The translations under genes were made by a program, and so were the position numbers. A DNA stretch of 64,000 nucleotides from an uncultured Flavobacteriaceae bacterium (GTDB taxonomy: Bacteria > Bacteroidota > Bacteroidia > Flavobacteriales > Flavobacteriaceae). Positions within the stretch are counted from its first letter, which is position 1, and every line of letters begins with the position of its first letter. Shown here piece by piece: positions 44,584-54,220 of the stretch. The DNA is taken from NCBI GenBank assembly GCA_947500435.1, contig CANMRV010000001.1, positions 1-64,000 on the forward strand, written 5' to 3'. The notes under the pieces were generated by a model. It did not search any database and was not told the origin of the DNA. It worked only from the letters and a program-made list of their open reading frames with translations.

Positions 44584-46092
44584 ATGTCTTTAAAATCTTT
44601 TGGAGCTAAAATTTTTGCGAGAAACGTTACCAAAGGAGTTGAGCGTTGGGTGAAGAATCCGATTGAAACACAGAACCGGGTTTTTAGGGAAATTATCCAA
44701 AAAGCTTCAGAAACTCAGTTTGGTAAAGACCATAATTTTTCCTCTATTGATTCTCATTCCGATTTTATTAAAAACGTACCCATTCGAGATTATGAGGAGC
44801 TGAAACCCTATGTTGAGCAGGTGGTTGACGGAAAAGAGAATATTCTTTGGCCCGACAAACCCCTATATTTTGCAAAGACCTCAGGCACCACGTCAGGGGC
44901 AAAGTACATTCCTATAACCAAGGAATCCATCAAACACCAAATTGAAGCCTCTCGAAACGCTATTTTGAATTATATCCACGAAACCGGCAATACAAGTTTT
45001 GTTGATGGAAAGATGATTTTTTTGCAAGGAAGTCCTGAAATGCAGGAAAAGAATGGAATTCAACTTGGGCGCTTATCTGGAATATCAGCACATTATGTTC
45101 CGAATTATCTTCAAAAAAACCGCTTACCTAGTTGGGAAACCAATTGTATCGAAGATTGGGAAACCAAGGTAAATGCTATTGTTGAGGAAACTAAGAATGA
45201 AGATATGACGGTAATTGCCGGTATACCTTCATGGGTGCAAATGTATTTTGAAAAGTTACATGACAAGACCAAGAAGCCGATAGGCGAACTTTTTAAGAAT
45301 TTTCAATTGTTTATTTACGGAGGTGTTAATTACGAACCTTACCGTTCTAAATTTGAAAGTCTGATTGGCAGAAAGGTGGATAGTATTGAACTCTTTCCGG
45401 CAAGTGAGGGTTTTTTCGCATATCAAAATTCCCAAACGGAAAAAGGGATGCTTCTACTCTTAAATTCAGGAATCTTCTATGAGTTCGTTAAAGCTGACGA
45501 ATTCTTTGAAGAAAATCGAAAACGAATCACTTTAAAAGATGTCGAGCTAAACGTAAACTATGTCATGATTATCTCCACCAACGCCGGATTATGGGCATAT
45601 AACCTCGGAGATACCATTCAGTTTATTTCCGCTGAACCTTATAAAATAATCGTTTCTGGAAGAATTAAGCATTTCATCTCGGCTTTTGGAGAACATGTAA
45701 TTGCTAAAGAAGTAGAACAGGCAATGCAAGAGGCAATTTCACAAACTGATGCTCAAGTAAACGAATTTACCGTAGCCCCTCAGATTACACCAGAAGGAGA
45801 GCAGCTTCCCTTTCACGAATGGTTGGTTGAATTTGAAAAAGAGCCATCCGATAAAGCAAAATTCATTGAGATACTGGATGATTCCCTTCAAAAACAGAAT
45901 AGCTATTACTTTGATTTAATCGATGGTAAAATTCTGCAAACCTTAAAAATTACGGGCATTAGAAAAGGCGGATTCCAGGCCTATATGAAATCCATTGGAA
46001 AATTAGGCGGCCAGAATAAAGTGCAACGCCTGGCCAATGATAGAAAAGTTGCAGACGTACTTTCCCTTCAAAAACTAGCCAACAAAACCTGA
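44584..46092 (+). CDS. GH3 auxin-responsive promoter family protein (acyl-adenylating enzyme-like)
   Basis: 502 residues. The adenylation loop YFAKTSGTTSGAKYIPITK (near 97-115) and the overall GH3 layout (YGGVNYEPYR, ELFPASEGFFAY, GRIKHFISAFGEHVIAKEVE) identify the GH3 superfamily, which couples acyl acids to amino acids or other nucleophiles via acyl-AMP in plants. Bacterial members are common in Bacteroidota and mostly uncharacterised. Co-transcribed with the M23 gene (5-base gap). Family sure, substrate unknown. Confidence 0.92.
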   Translation: MSLKSFGAKIFARNVTKGVERWVKNPIETQNRVFREIIQKASETQFGKDHNFSSIDSHSDFIKNVPIRDYEELKPYVEQVVDGKENILWPDKPLYFAKTSGTTSGAKYIPITKESIKHQIEASRNAILNYIHETGNTSFVDGKMIFLQGSPEMQEKNGIQLGRLSGISAHYVPNYLQKNRLPSWETNCIEDWETKVNAIVEETKNEDMTVIAGIPSWVQMYFEKLHDKTKKPIGELFKNFQLFIYGGVNYEPYRSKFESLIGRKVDSIELFPASEGFFAYQNSQTEKGMLLLLNSGIFYEFVKADEFFEENRKRITLKDVELNVNYVMIISTNAGLWAYNLGDTIQFISAEPYKIIVSGRIKHFISAFGEHVIAKEVEQAMQEAISQTDAQVNEFTVAPQITPEGEQLPFHEWLVEFEKEPSDKAKFIEILDDSLQKQNSYYFDLIDGKILQTLKITGIRKGGFQAYMKSIGKLGGQNKVQRLANDRKVADVLSLQKLANKT

Positions 46093-46102
46093 TTTTTATT
46101 CG

Positions 46103-46110
46103 TAATTTTG
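46103..46110 (+). promoter_or_regulatory. -7 element TAATTTTG before the DUF6909-like gene
   Basis: Exact TAnnTTTG match 14 bases upstream of the ATG at 46125. Confidence 0.5.
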
Positions 46111-46124
46111 AATGAAATTCTTTC

Positions 46125-47810
46125 ATGGGCAAAACAACCAATACTACACGCGCACAAGAATCGACCAATGCTATTGAGCGATTGTATATCACCATGCGCC
46201 ACCTGTTTAATCGCGGCTTTTACAAACCAACAGGGGTCTCAGGAGAATCACTAAAAAATGCACTTCTACAATTACGCCCTGAAATTTATGGTACTATTGC
46301 CGAGGAAAAAGCCGAATTCAACGGCCTTATCTATGTCTTAGAACGTTTACCGGAAGGTATTGAACAATGTAGGTTCATCAATCTTACATCTGATGAGGGA
46401 TATGGAAAATCACATTTCAAGCCGATTGTTCCTCCTAAAAGAAGACGAAATTGTTATCGCATCGATGACGAACAGATGAACATTGAGATTACCAGAGGCC
46501 GCTCTGACATTTATGATATTCTTACACACCTTACTTTTCTTTTTGTCGAGTCAGAGAAGATATGCAAGCGCGTTCTAATAGAAGATACTGACAAAACTAT
46601 TCGGGACTGGACGAAACTCGAAGATGCAGCAAAAAAGAAGGAGTTGAGCCAAGCAGAACGTGAAGTAGCTCTAATACATACTGCCAATATATTAGGAAGA
46701 AGTTTTGAAGAAGTACTATGGATTTATGAAAAATTCGCAACCAAAGATAACCCGGAACGGTTTTTAAAAATCATCTGGTGGTTGGGGAAACTGGCCATTG
46801 AAGAAGAGGTTACCGGGGAAAAGCGAGTTATCACTTTCAGTGCTCAGCTACGCGAACGTTTAGGGCACCATATTCACGGAGAACGTTGGGCGAACACTAT
46901 AAAATTGGTACTTGAAAAAGAAGGTTTATTGAAAAGACCAATTCATATTATAAGCGCAAATATGCACAGTGTTATGAATTCCCTCTTTGCTCGAACAGCT
47001 TTGGTAAAGGAGTTTCCTAGTTCTGATTCATTGGAAATATACGAAGCGCTTAGTTCTTCGGGTAATCAAGCTTTACGCGATAAAGTAGAAACCATGGCCA
47101 AGAAAAATGGTATGATTTCAATTGATGATGTTTCAGGAACAAATATCGATGTGCAAATCTTTGATATGGACAAAATGGGCAAAGACGCCTGCTGTTATGA
47201 ACTTAAGAAGGGCCTCCCAAATAGCGAAAAACCTGTTATCTTTGTCATGGATTATGCCTTTGGCGAACAGGCATATGAGACGATTGATGAGTTATTGAAA
47301 CCATTTGGAGACAAGAAAAGGAACACGACCTATTTGAATATTGCTTCAGTTTCCATTATGGGAAAAGCAGGCATTTTAGAAGGAGGAAAAGGAGATTTAA
47401 TGATTCCATCTGCCCATATATTTGAGGGCACAGCTGACAATTATCCTTTTAAAAATGAATTGTGTGCTGCGGATTTTGAAGGACATGGTCTAAAGGTTTT
47501 CGAAGGAACAATGGTTACGGTTTTAGGAACATCCTTACAGAATAAAGACATATTGAAGTTTTTCCATCAATCCACTTGGAATGTCATCGGATTGGAGATG
47601 GAAGGGGTACATTACCAGAAAGCAATTCAATCGGCATCTAAAATACGCAAGAGCATAAGTGAAGATGTAAAAGTAAGATATGCGTATTACGCCTCGGATA
47701 ATCCCTTAGAAACGGGAAGTACTTTAGCCTCTGGCGGATTGGGCACAACAGGTGTTAAACCTACATATTTGATAACCGATAAAATTTTGACTCAACTATT
47801 CAACGCATAG
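46125..47810 (+). CDS. DUF6909-like protein with nucleoside-phosphorylase-like C-terminus
   Basis: 561 residues, no signal peptide or membrane helix. The N-terminal 300 residues are helical (ERLYITMRHLFNRGFYKPTG at the start). The C-terminal 260 residues contain NIASVSIMGKAGILEGGKGD and, near 489, VIGLEMEGVHYQKAI; the E-M-E-G pattern and the preceding strand order resemble the purine/uridine phosphorylase superfamily. I believe the family is named DUF6909, from memory. It precedes the Wzz-like gene by 3 bases, so it may be transcribed with the polysaccharide locus. Catalytic role is inference. Confidence 0.7.
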   Translation: MGKTTNTTRAQESTNAIERLYITMRHLFNRGFYKPTGVSGESLKNALLQLRPEIYGTIAEEKAEFNGLIYVLERLPEGIEQCRFINLTSDEGYGKSHFKPIVPPKRRRNCYRIDDEQMNIEITRGRSDIYDILTHLTFLFVESEKICKRVLIEDTDKTIRDWTKLEDAAKKKELSQAEREVALIHTANILGRSFEEVLWIYEKFATKDNPERFLKIIWWLGKLAIEEEVTGEKRVITFSAQLRERLGHHIHGERWANTIKLVLEKEGLLKRPIHIISANMHSVMNSLFARTALVKEFPSSDSLEIYEALSSSGNQALRDKVETMAKKNGMISIDDVSGTNIDVQIFDMDKMGKDACCYELKKGLPNSEKPVIFVMDYAFGEQAYETIDELLKPFGDKKRNTTYLNIASVSIMGKAGILEGGKGDLMIPSAHIFEGTADNYPFKNELCAADFEGHGLKVFEGTMVTVLGTSLQNKDILKFFHQSTWNVIGLEMEGVHYQKAIQSASKIRKSISEDVKVRYAYYASDNPLETGSTLASGGLGTTGVKPTYLITDKILTQLFNA

Positions 47811-47813
47811 CAC

Positions 47814-48827
47814 ATGGCAGACCAAGTACCATCCAACAGTTCGAATACTTCCAACGAAATTGATTTAGGGCAGTTGTTTGAACTTATAAAAAAAGGGTTC
47901 AATAATCTATTTAAATGGTTTCTGAGAATTTTTCTCTATTTGAAGAAAAACCTTTTTAAATTAATCGCCTTAGTGGCTATTGGAGTTGCAATCGGATTTG
48001 CGGTGAAAACGTTTGTTCCTAAAAAATTAAAGAGCGAGATCATTGTTAAACCAAATTTCGAAAGTAAAGACTACCTATACGCTACAATAGACGAAATAGC
48101 ATCTAATATCCAGTCCAGAGATACGATTTTCTTTAAGAAAATGGGAATTGATATGGCAAAACTGGCCGATTTTAATGTGGAGATTCAACCCATTGAAGAG
48201 GAGGAAGTAGATAAAGAAGTAATAGAGCAGAATAACAAATATTTAGAGACACTTCAGAATTATAAAGACAATGAATTTGTTCTCGGAATCATCAAATCTG
48301 AAATTTTACAAAAAAGCGCATCCATACACCGTATCACTTTTATGTACAAAGATGCCATTAAAGGTGAGGAGTATGCTGAAAAAATAATGGGTTACATTAA
48401 TACCAATCCTTATTTTAATGAACTTCAAAAAATTTCAACTCAAAATGCTCAGACAAGAATCACGAAGAACAAAGGTTTAATCGAGCAAATAGATAATTTA
48501 ATTTCTAGCTATTCCAAAAATCTTGCGAATAGGGAGAGTGCCACCTCGCAGTCACAAGGCATGGTACTATTTGACAATGAGAATAGTTTGAATATTCCAA
48601 ACTTGCTGGGTCAAAAGAATAAATTAATTAGGGAGATTGAAAACAAACAAATCGAGATAGTAGAACAAACAAAGGCTATAAATATTCTAAATTTCGGAAA
48701 GACGCAGGCTGTTAAGAAACCTCTATTTAGTAAGAACTTGGTATTATTTCCAGCAATTTTATTAGGCGGATTTTTCCTTTTCTCCTTACTCTCTTTTTTA
48801 AATAAGAAATCCAAAGAATTAATTTAG
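47814..48827 (+). CDS. Wzz/PCP-like polysaccharide chain-length protein
   Basis: 337 residues with the two-helix layout of polysaccharide co-polymerases: an N-terminal membrane helix (about 45-66, KLIALVAIGVAIGFAVKTF), a large periplasmic helical domain, and a C-terminal helix (about 308-330, LVLFPAILLGGFFLFSLLSF). No tyrosine kinase domain. Such proteins set the length of O-antigen or capsule chains with Wzy. Followed 22 bases later by rfbB, so it opens the surface-polysaccharide locus. Confidence 0.8.
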   Translation: MADQVPSNSSNTSNEIDLGQLFELIKKGFNNLFKWFLRIFLYLKKNLFKLIALVAIGVAIGFAVKTFVPKKLKSEIIVKPNFESKDYLYATIDEIASNIQSRDTIFFKKMGIDMAKLADFNVEIQPIEEEEVDKEVIEQNNKYLETLQNYKDNEFVLGIIKSEILQKSASIHRITFMYKDAIKGEEYAEKIMGYINTNPYFNELQKISTQNAQTRITKNKGLIEQIDNLISSYSKNLANRESATSQSQGMVLFDNENSLNIPNLLGQKNKLIREIENKQIEIVEQTKAINILNFGKTQAVKKPLFSKNLVLFPAILLGGFFLFSLLSFLNKKSKELI

Positions 48828-48849
48828 TAACCGCTATAAAAAAGAAATA

Positions 48850-49893
48850 ATGCAGATACTAGTAACAGGTGGCGCGGGTTTTATAGGTTCCCATGTAGTA
48901 CGTAAACTAGTAAACACCTATCCGGAATACCATATTTATAATTTAGATGCCCTGACCTATGCGGGAAATTTAGAGAACCTCAGGGATATTGACCAAGCAG
49001 CTAATTACACCTTTTTGAAAGGAGATATTGTAGATGCCCATTACATCAATCAAATTTTTGAAAAACATCGTTTTGACGGCGTTATTCATTTAGCTGCAGA
49101 ATCTCATGTCGACCGGTCCATAACAGATCCTTTGGCATTTGTACACACCAATATTATCGGTACGGTAAATTTATTAAATGCTGCTAGGGATTTATGGAAA
49201 GAAGATTCTGCAAACAAACGTTTCTATCATGTTAGCACCGATGAGGTTTATGGTTCTTTGGGGGCTGAGGGCTTGTTTACCGAAACAACATCATACGACC
49301 CAAATTCTCCGTATTCGGCATCAAAAGCAAGTTCCGATCACTTCGTTCGCGCCTATGGCGAAACTTACGGGTTACCCTATGTTTTGACCAATTGCTCAAA
49401 TAACTATGGTCCTAACCATTTCCCTGAAAAACTGATTCCACTTTTCATCAATAACATTATCAATAATAAGGCACTACCGGTTTATGGCGATGGGAAATAT
49501 ACAAGAGATTGGTTATATGTAAAAGACCATGCCGATGCAATCGACTTGGTATTCCATAAAGGTAAAAACCATGAGACCTATAACATCGGAGGTTTCAATG
49601 AATGGCAAAATATTGATTTGGTAAAACTGCTTTGTCAGCAGATGGATGAAAAATTAGGCAGACCCAAGAGTACATCTGAGGGATTGATTAGCTATGTAAC
49701 AGACCGTCCAGGGCATGATTTACGTTATGCGATTGATGCTAGTAAAATCAACCAAGAATTAGGCTGGAAACCTTCGGTCACTTTTGAAGAAGGCCTGGCG
49801 CTTACCATCGACTGGTATTTGGCTAATGAAGAATGGTTGAATAATGTGACCTCTGGTGATTACCAAGCATATTATGAAAAAATGTATAGTTAA
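48850..49893 (+). CDS. rfbB: dTDP-glucose 4,6-dehydratase
   Basis: 347 residues, short-chain dehydrogenase/reductase of the extended type. NAD-binding TGGAGFIGSHVVRKL at the start, catalytic region HVSTDEVYGSLG, and the YSASKASSDHFVRAY (Tyr-x3-Lys) motif. It converts dTDP-glucose to dTDP-4-keto-6-deoxyglucose, step two of dTDP-L-rhamnose synthesis. The other three pathway genes follow directly. Confidence 0.97.
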   Translation: MQILVTGGAGFIGSHVVRKLVNTYPEYHIYNLDALTYAGNLENLRDIDQAANYTFLKGDIVDAHYINQIFEKHRFDGVIHLAAESHVDRSITDPLAFVHTNIIGTVNLLNAARDLWKEDSANKRFYHVSTDEVYGSLGAEGLFTETTSYDPNSPYSASKASSDHFVRAYGETYGLPYVLTNCSNNYGPNHFPEKLIPLFINNIINNKALPVYGDGKYTRDWLYVKDHADAIDLVFHKGKNHETYNIGGFNEWQNIDLVKLLCQQMDEKLGRPKSTSEGLISYVTDRPGHDLRYAIDASKINQELGWKPSVTFEEGLALTIDWYLANEEWLNNVTSGDYQAYYEKMYS

Positions 49894-49953
49894 CAGATTC
49901 CTAAATTTGAAAAGAGAATAACCAAAACAACCTTAAACCCCAAATATTAAGAC

Positions 49954-50823
49954 ATGAAAGGAATTATACTAGCCGGAGGTTCAGGAACTAGGCTACACCC
50001 CTTAACCTTATCAGTAAGTAAGCAGTTGATGCCTATTTACGATAAGCCAATGATTTATTACCCATTATCCACTCTTATGTATTCTGGCATTCGAGAAATA
50101 TTGATTATTTCCACTCCTAAAGACCTTCCACTTTTTAAAGAATTATTGGGTGATGGTCAAAAATATGGATGTAGTTTTTCCTATGCTGTTCAGGATGCTC
50201 CGAATGGACTTGCTGAAGCCTTTATAATAGGAGCTGATTTTATTGGTAAGGATAAAGTAGCTTTAATCCTGGGCGATAATATCTTTTATGGGTCGGGTTT
50301 AGCCAAACTATTACAGTCTAATAACGACCCTCAGGGCGGGGTTATTTATGCGTACCGCGTACACGACCCTGAACGTTACGGAGTAGTGGAATTTGATGCC
50401 GATGGCAAAGCGATTAGTATAGAGGAAAAACCTTTGCAACCCAAGTCCAATTATGCAGTTCCAGGCATATATTTTTACGATAATGATGTAGTTGAGATTG
50501 CTAGCAAAATACCGCCCAGCCCAAGAGGGGAGTTAGAAATAACAGATGTTAACAAAGTATATCTTGAACGAGGAAGATTGAGCGTTAGCATTTTGGATAG
50601 GGGAACAGCTTGGTTGGATACAGGAACGTTTCAATCATTGATGCAGGCATCACAATTTGTGGAGGTAATTGAGGAAAGACAGGGGCTTAAAATAGGGGCC
50701 ATAGAAGCTGCAGCTTATGAAATGGGTTATATCAACAAAGAGCAATTTCAAAATTTAGCAGAACCCTTAATGAAAAGTGGCTACGGAAAAAATTTGTTGG
50801 GCATATTAAAACAACAACAATGA
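49954..50823 (+). CDS. rfbA: Glucose-1-phosphate thymidylyltransferase
   Basis: 289 residues. Nucleotidyltransferase signature [18 protein letters not shown] at the start, then [22 protein letters not shown] and [13 protein letters not shown]. It makes dTDP-glucose from dTTP and glucose-1-phosphate, the first step of the rhamnose pathway. It overlaps rfbC by 4 bases (ATGA). Confidence 0.97.
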   Translation: MKGIILAGGSGTRLHPLTLSVSKQLMPIYDKPMIYYPLSTLMYSGIREILIISTPKDLPLFKELLGDGQKYGCSFSYAVQDAPNGLAEAFIIGADFIGKDKVALILGDNIFYGSGLAKLLQSNNDPQGGVIYAYRVHDPERYGVVEFDADGKAISIEEKPLQPKSNYAVPGIYFYDNDVVEIASKIPPSPRGELEITDVNKVYLERGRLSVSILDRGTAWLDTGTFQSLMQASQFVEVIEERQGLKIGAIEAAAYEMGYINKEQFQNLAEPLMKSGYGKNLLGILKQQQ

Positions 50824-51365
50824 CCGTTACCGAAACCAAACTAAAAGGATGCTTTATCATAGAACCCTCAGTTTTCGAAGATGAACGAGGCTATTTTATG
50901 GAGTCTTTCAATAAAGAGCGTTTTAATGCTGCCATAGGGGCTTCAATTAATTTCGTGCAAGACAATCAGTCTTTTTCATCAAGAGGGGTTATAAGAGCCT
51001 TACACTATCAAATTGGCGAACATGCTCAGGCAAAACTAGTACGCGTTTTAAGCGGAACAGTATTGGACGTTGCGGTTGATATCCGCAAAGATTCTCCCAG
51101 CTTTGGTGAGCACGTAGCCATCGAGCTTAGTGCAGAGAATAGAAAACAACTTTTTATACCGAGAGGTTTTGCACATGGTTTTGTGGCCTTAAGCGATACA
51201 GCCGAGTTCTTTTATAAATGCGATAATTACTACAGTAAGGAGGCTGAAGGCGGTATAATATACAATGACGCTTCGATTAACATCGATTGGAAAGTTCCTA
51301 TAAACGAAGTTCTTGTATCTGAAAAAGATGTGATTTTACCAACTTTGGATAAAGCTAGGTTATGA
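50820..51365 (+). CDS. rfbC: dTDP-4-dehydrorhamnose 3,5-epimerase
   Basis: 181 residues, cupin-fold RmlC. Signatures: [34 protein letters not shown] with the catalytic His, and [14 protein letters not shown]. It epimerises C3 and C5 of the 4-keto-6-deoxy sugar. Four-base overlaps with the genes on both sides show a tightly coupled operon. Confidence 0.97.
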   Translation: MTVTETKLKGCFIIEPSVFEDERGYFMESFNKERFNAAIGASINFVQDNQSFSSRGVIRALHYQIGEHAQAKLVRVLSGTVLDVAVDIRKDSPSFGEHVAIELSAENRKQLFIPRGFAHGFVALSDTAEFFYKCDNYYSKEAEGGIIYNDASINIDWKVPINEVLVSEKDVILPTLDKARL

Positions 51366-52231
51366 AGAATATTCTGATAACTGGCGGCAAAGGGCAATTG
51401 GCCACTTGTATCAAAGATGTGAAAACGACGCTTACAGCGCATCATTTTATCTATGTAGATGTCGATGAGCTGGATATTACCAAAACTAAAGAAGTAGAAG
51501 TCTTTTTTGAAGAGCATAACATTGCGTTTTGCGTAAATTGTGCTGCATATACAAATGTGGATAGGTCAGAAAACGAAAAGGGAATTGCAGAAAGAATAAA
51601 TGTTGATGGCGCAAGAAACCTGGCCGAAGCGTGTAAAAAACATGATGCGAAATTCATACAGATTTCCACGGATTTTGTTTTTGACGGAAAAACATCTCAA
51701 CCTTATATCGAGGAAAATACACCCAAACCTTTGGGAGTATATGGGCTTACCAAATTAAAGGGAGAACTCGCTACTTCTGAAACCTTGAATGAACATTTCA
51801 TTATCAGAACTTCTTGGTTATACTCTGAACATGGACATAACTTTTGTAAGACCATGCTACGTTTAGGAAAGGAAAGAGATGTTTTAAATGTGGTAAGCGA
51901 CCAAGTAGGTACGCCAACCTATGCAGGTGACCTAGCCAACGTTATTTTAAAAATCATTGCCCGCGATAGTGTCGCATATGGCACTTATCATTATAGCAAT
52001 GAAGGCGTTGCAAGTTGGTATGATTTTGCAGCAGCTATATTTGATATAAGTAATATAGATGTGAAGGTTCTTCCTATTCGGTCAGAGGCCTACCCCACAC
52101 CCGCAGAACGGCCAGCCTTTAGTGTGATGGACAAGTCGAAGATTAAAAATGAACTAGAAATCGAGATTCCGTATTGGAGGGATAGTTTAGTTACGGCACT
52201 TCAAAAAATTAAACTTCTCAAGAATAATTAA
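51362..52231 (+). CDS. rfbD: dTDP-4-dehydrorhamnose reductase
   Basis: 289 residues. Rossmann motif LITGGKGQLATCI, the NCAAYTNVDRSENE segment, the catalytic YGLTKLKGE (Tyr-x3-Lys), and the C-terminal PERPAFSVMDKSK equivalent (AERPAFSVMDKSK). It yields dTDP-L-rhamnose with NAD(P)H. The complete rfbBACD set implies rhamnose or a derived sugar in the surface polysaccharide made by this locus. Confidence 0.96.
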   Translation: MKNILITGGKGQLATCIKDVKTTLTAHHFIYVDVDELDITKTKEVEVFFEEHNIAFCVNCAAYTNVDRSENEKGIAERINVDGARNLAEACKKHDAKFIQISTDFVFDGKTSQPYIEENTPKPLGVYGLTKLKGELATSETLNEHFIIRTSWLYSEHGHNFCKTMLRLGKERDVLNVVSDQVGTPTYAGDLANVILKIIARDSVAYGTYHYSNEGVASWYDFAAAIFDISNIDVKVLPIRSEAYPTPAERPAFSVMDKSKIKNELEIEIPYWRDSLVTALQKIKLLKNN

Positions 52232-52239
52232 AACAGCAT

Positions 52240-53934
52240 ATGAAAATAGGTGATTTAGCTTTTGATAAAGAAAATAAAGTATATATCAATCCAGATAAGG
52301 TTATTAGCTATAGCGATGGAGAGAAAAATGAAAACTATGTCTTTGATTCGTTTAAGAATGCGAAAGACACTTCCATTTTTTCAATGGAGTTATTTGACCG
52401 TATTAAGGATTGGCCTAGTGAGTATCATTTTACCACCTATCGTCAAAACATCTTAAGACCCTTAAGTATTAAGGAGAATCAAACAGTACTTGAAATTGGC
52501 GCTGGCTGCGGTGCGATTACAAGATATTTAGGTGAGGTTGGCGCACAGGTTACAGCGGTAGAAGGAAGTCTATCTAGGGCACGTTGTATCGCTGAGCGAT
52601 GTCGAGACCTTGATAACGTAAAAGTTGTATGTAGTAATGTAGAAGACGTTGAATTCGATCAAAAATTTGACATTATCACTTTGATTGGAGTTTTTGAATA
52701 TACAGCGAAGTATTCTCAACGTGAAAACCCTTTTCATACCGCACTAGAGAGTTATATTGAACTTTTAAAACCAGGGGGATCGTTGGTAATAGCGATTGAA
52801 AATAAACTAGGCCTCAAATACTTTGCAGGTTTTAATGAGGATCATTTTGCAACCCCTTATTTTGGACTTGAAAGCAGATACGGAGAAAAAGACATAACCA
52901 CATTCGGCCGAGAAGAGATTAAAAAGATGCTTGAGAATGTAGGGTTTGGGAATAACTCGTTTTTATACCCCTTTCCTGATTATAAGCTGCCAAAGGTTAT
53001 TATTGCTGATAATGGATTAGAGCATGAAGATTTTAGCCCAGGTGACCTTGTTCGTTTTACAAAGGATAGGCATTACAACCCCAAACCAAAGGCAAATCTA
53101 TTGAACGAGTATTTGGTATGGGATTCGATAAGTGAAAATGGGTTGTTAGGAGATTTGTCAAACTCTTTTTTGATTGTCGCTTCAAAAAGCGATGACCAAG
53201 ATTTGGTGGAAAACTCACTCTTGGCGCAGTACTATACCTGCAATAGATATGAGCCACACAATACGGTTACATCTTTTCATAGCCAAGATAAAGAGATTAA
53301 AGTAGTTAAAGAAAGATTGAACATCACAAATAAGGAGGAAACAGAATCTGAAAAACTACCTCAAAACACTGATCAAGAAACTAAATACATTAAGGGGAGT
53401 AACCTACATCATCAAATTATTGGGGCGTTATTTAAGAAAAGATATAAAGTTTATGAGAATCTTATGTCTAAATGGATTGATTATTTAAGGAATGAGACAT
53501 TAGAGGATGAGGGAGCCAGCAGCACTTTGGTAAAACCATCATTTTTTGATGCGATGCCATTCAACATCATAGTTGATTCAGAAGGAAAATATAATCTTTT
53601 CGACCAAGAATGGACGGCTGAAAAGCCATTCGAAATCTCCTTTTTAGTAGTGCGTTATCTAGGTATGCATAAGAGGAATAAGGGGTTACGTGGTAAATAT
53701 GCTAGTTCGCACCTTGATTTTGTAAACAAAACACTTGTTTCATGTGGTTTGGATAAGATTTCGAAAAGTAAACTGGGACAATTTGAGGTGGAAGATGAAA
53801 AAGTAAGGAATAAAATAAATAGAAACGGAGGCGTAGCTCCGCAGCAATTTAAAAAATCATTGGTTTTTCTAGTTCTGAATAAACTAAAAGAAATTAAAAA
53901 GTATCTTTTATTTGGTGTTTTCGCTCAGCGGTAA
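52240..53934 (+). CDS. SAM-dependent methyltransferase with extra C-terminal kinase-like domain
   Basis: 564 residues. The N-terminal half is a class I methyltransferase (motif I VLEIGAGCGAITRYLGE near 81-97; IIAIENKLG-type region GSLVIAIENKLGLKYF). The C-terminal half (about 385-540) is not a methyltransferase; it contains FNIIVDSEGKYNLFDQEWT (near 441), whose N-x3-D and D-x-E-W spacing recalls sugar- or protein-kinase-like phosphotransferases. Fused methyltransferase/kinase proteins such as WbdD cap O-antigen chains in enterobacteria. Placed directly after rfbD, a capping or modification role is plausible but inferred. Confidence 0.75.
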   Translation: MKIGDLAFDKENKVYINPDKVISYSDGEKNENYVFDSFKNAKDTSIFSMELFDRIKDWPSEYHFTTYRQNILRPLSIKENQTVLEIGAGCGAITRYLGEVGAQVTAVEGSLSRARCIAERCRDLDNVKVVCSNVEDVEFDQKFDIITLIGVFEYTAKYSQRENPFHTALESYIELLKPGGSLVIAIENKLGLKYFAGFNEDHFATPYFGLESRYGEKDITTFGREEIKKMLENVGFGNNSFLYPFPDYKLPKVIIADNGLEHEDFSPGDLVRFTKDRHYNPKPKANLLNEYLVWDSISENGLLGDLSNSFLIVASKSDDQDLVENSLLAQYYTCNRYEPHNTVTSFHSQDKEIKVVKERLNITNKEETESEKLPQNTDQETKYIKGSNLHHQIIGALFKKRYKVYENLMSKWIDYLRNETLEDEGASSTLVKPSFFDAMPFNIIVDSEGKYNLFDQEWTAEKPFEISFLVVRYLGMHKRNKGLRGKYASSHLDFVNKTLVSCGLDKISKSKLGQFEVEDEKVRNKINRNGGVAPQQFKKSLVFLVLNKLKEIKKYLLFGVFAQR

Positions 53935-54175
53935 TATCTGATATTTTTCAAAGATGCTTAGGATAAATCCGTGGGCAAGACCTCGGGAATTTAAGTTTGA
54001 GACGAATTCGATTTCAAAAAGTTGATTCCAATGAATCCCTGTATTGTTTCCTTTGGCCTTTTTTACAAGTTTGGTAGATTTTAAAGTAAAACAAATATCT
54101 AATGGTCCTAAGTATAGCAATCAACACGTAGTTTGAACCGTATGACTTATAAATCGTCCTTTTCAAACATTGCGT

Positions 54176-54183
54176 TATCTTTG
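54176..54183 (+). promoter_or_regulatory. -7 element TATCTTTG before the MBL lipoprotein gene
   Basis: Exact TAnnTTTG match 38 bases before the ATG at 54221, in a 286-base gap after the methyltransferase gene; it suggests a second transcription unit. Confidence 0.55.
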
Positions 54184-54220
54184 AAACAATAAGATGTAAT
54201 TTATTTGGATGTTTAATAAT

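Noticed and set aside
53908..54120. 70-codon minus-strand frame after the methyltransferase gene
   Set aside because: Mostly antisense to intergenic DNA, no family resemblance, and AT-rich composition.
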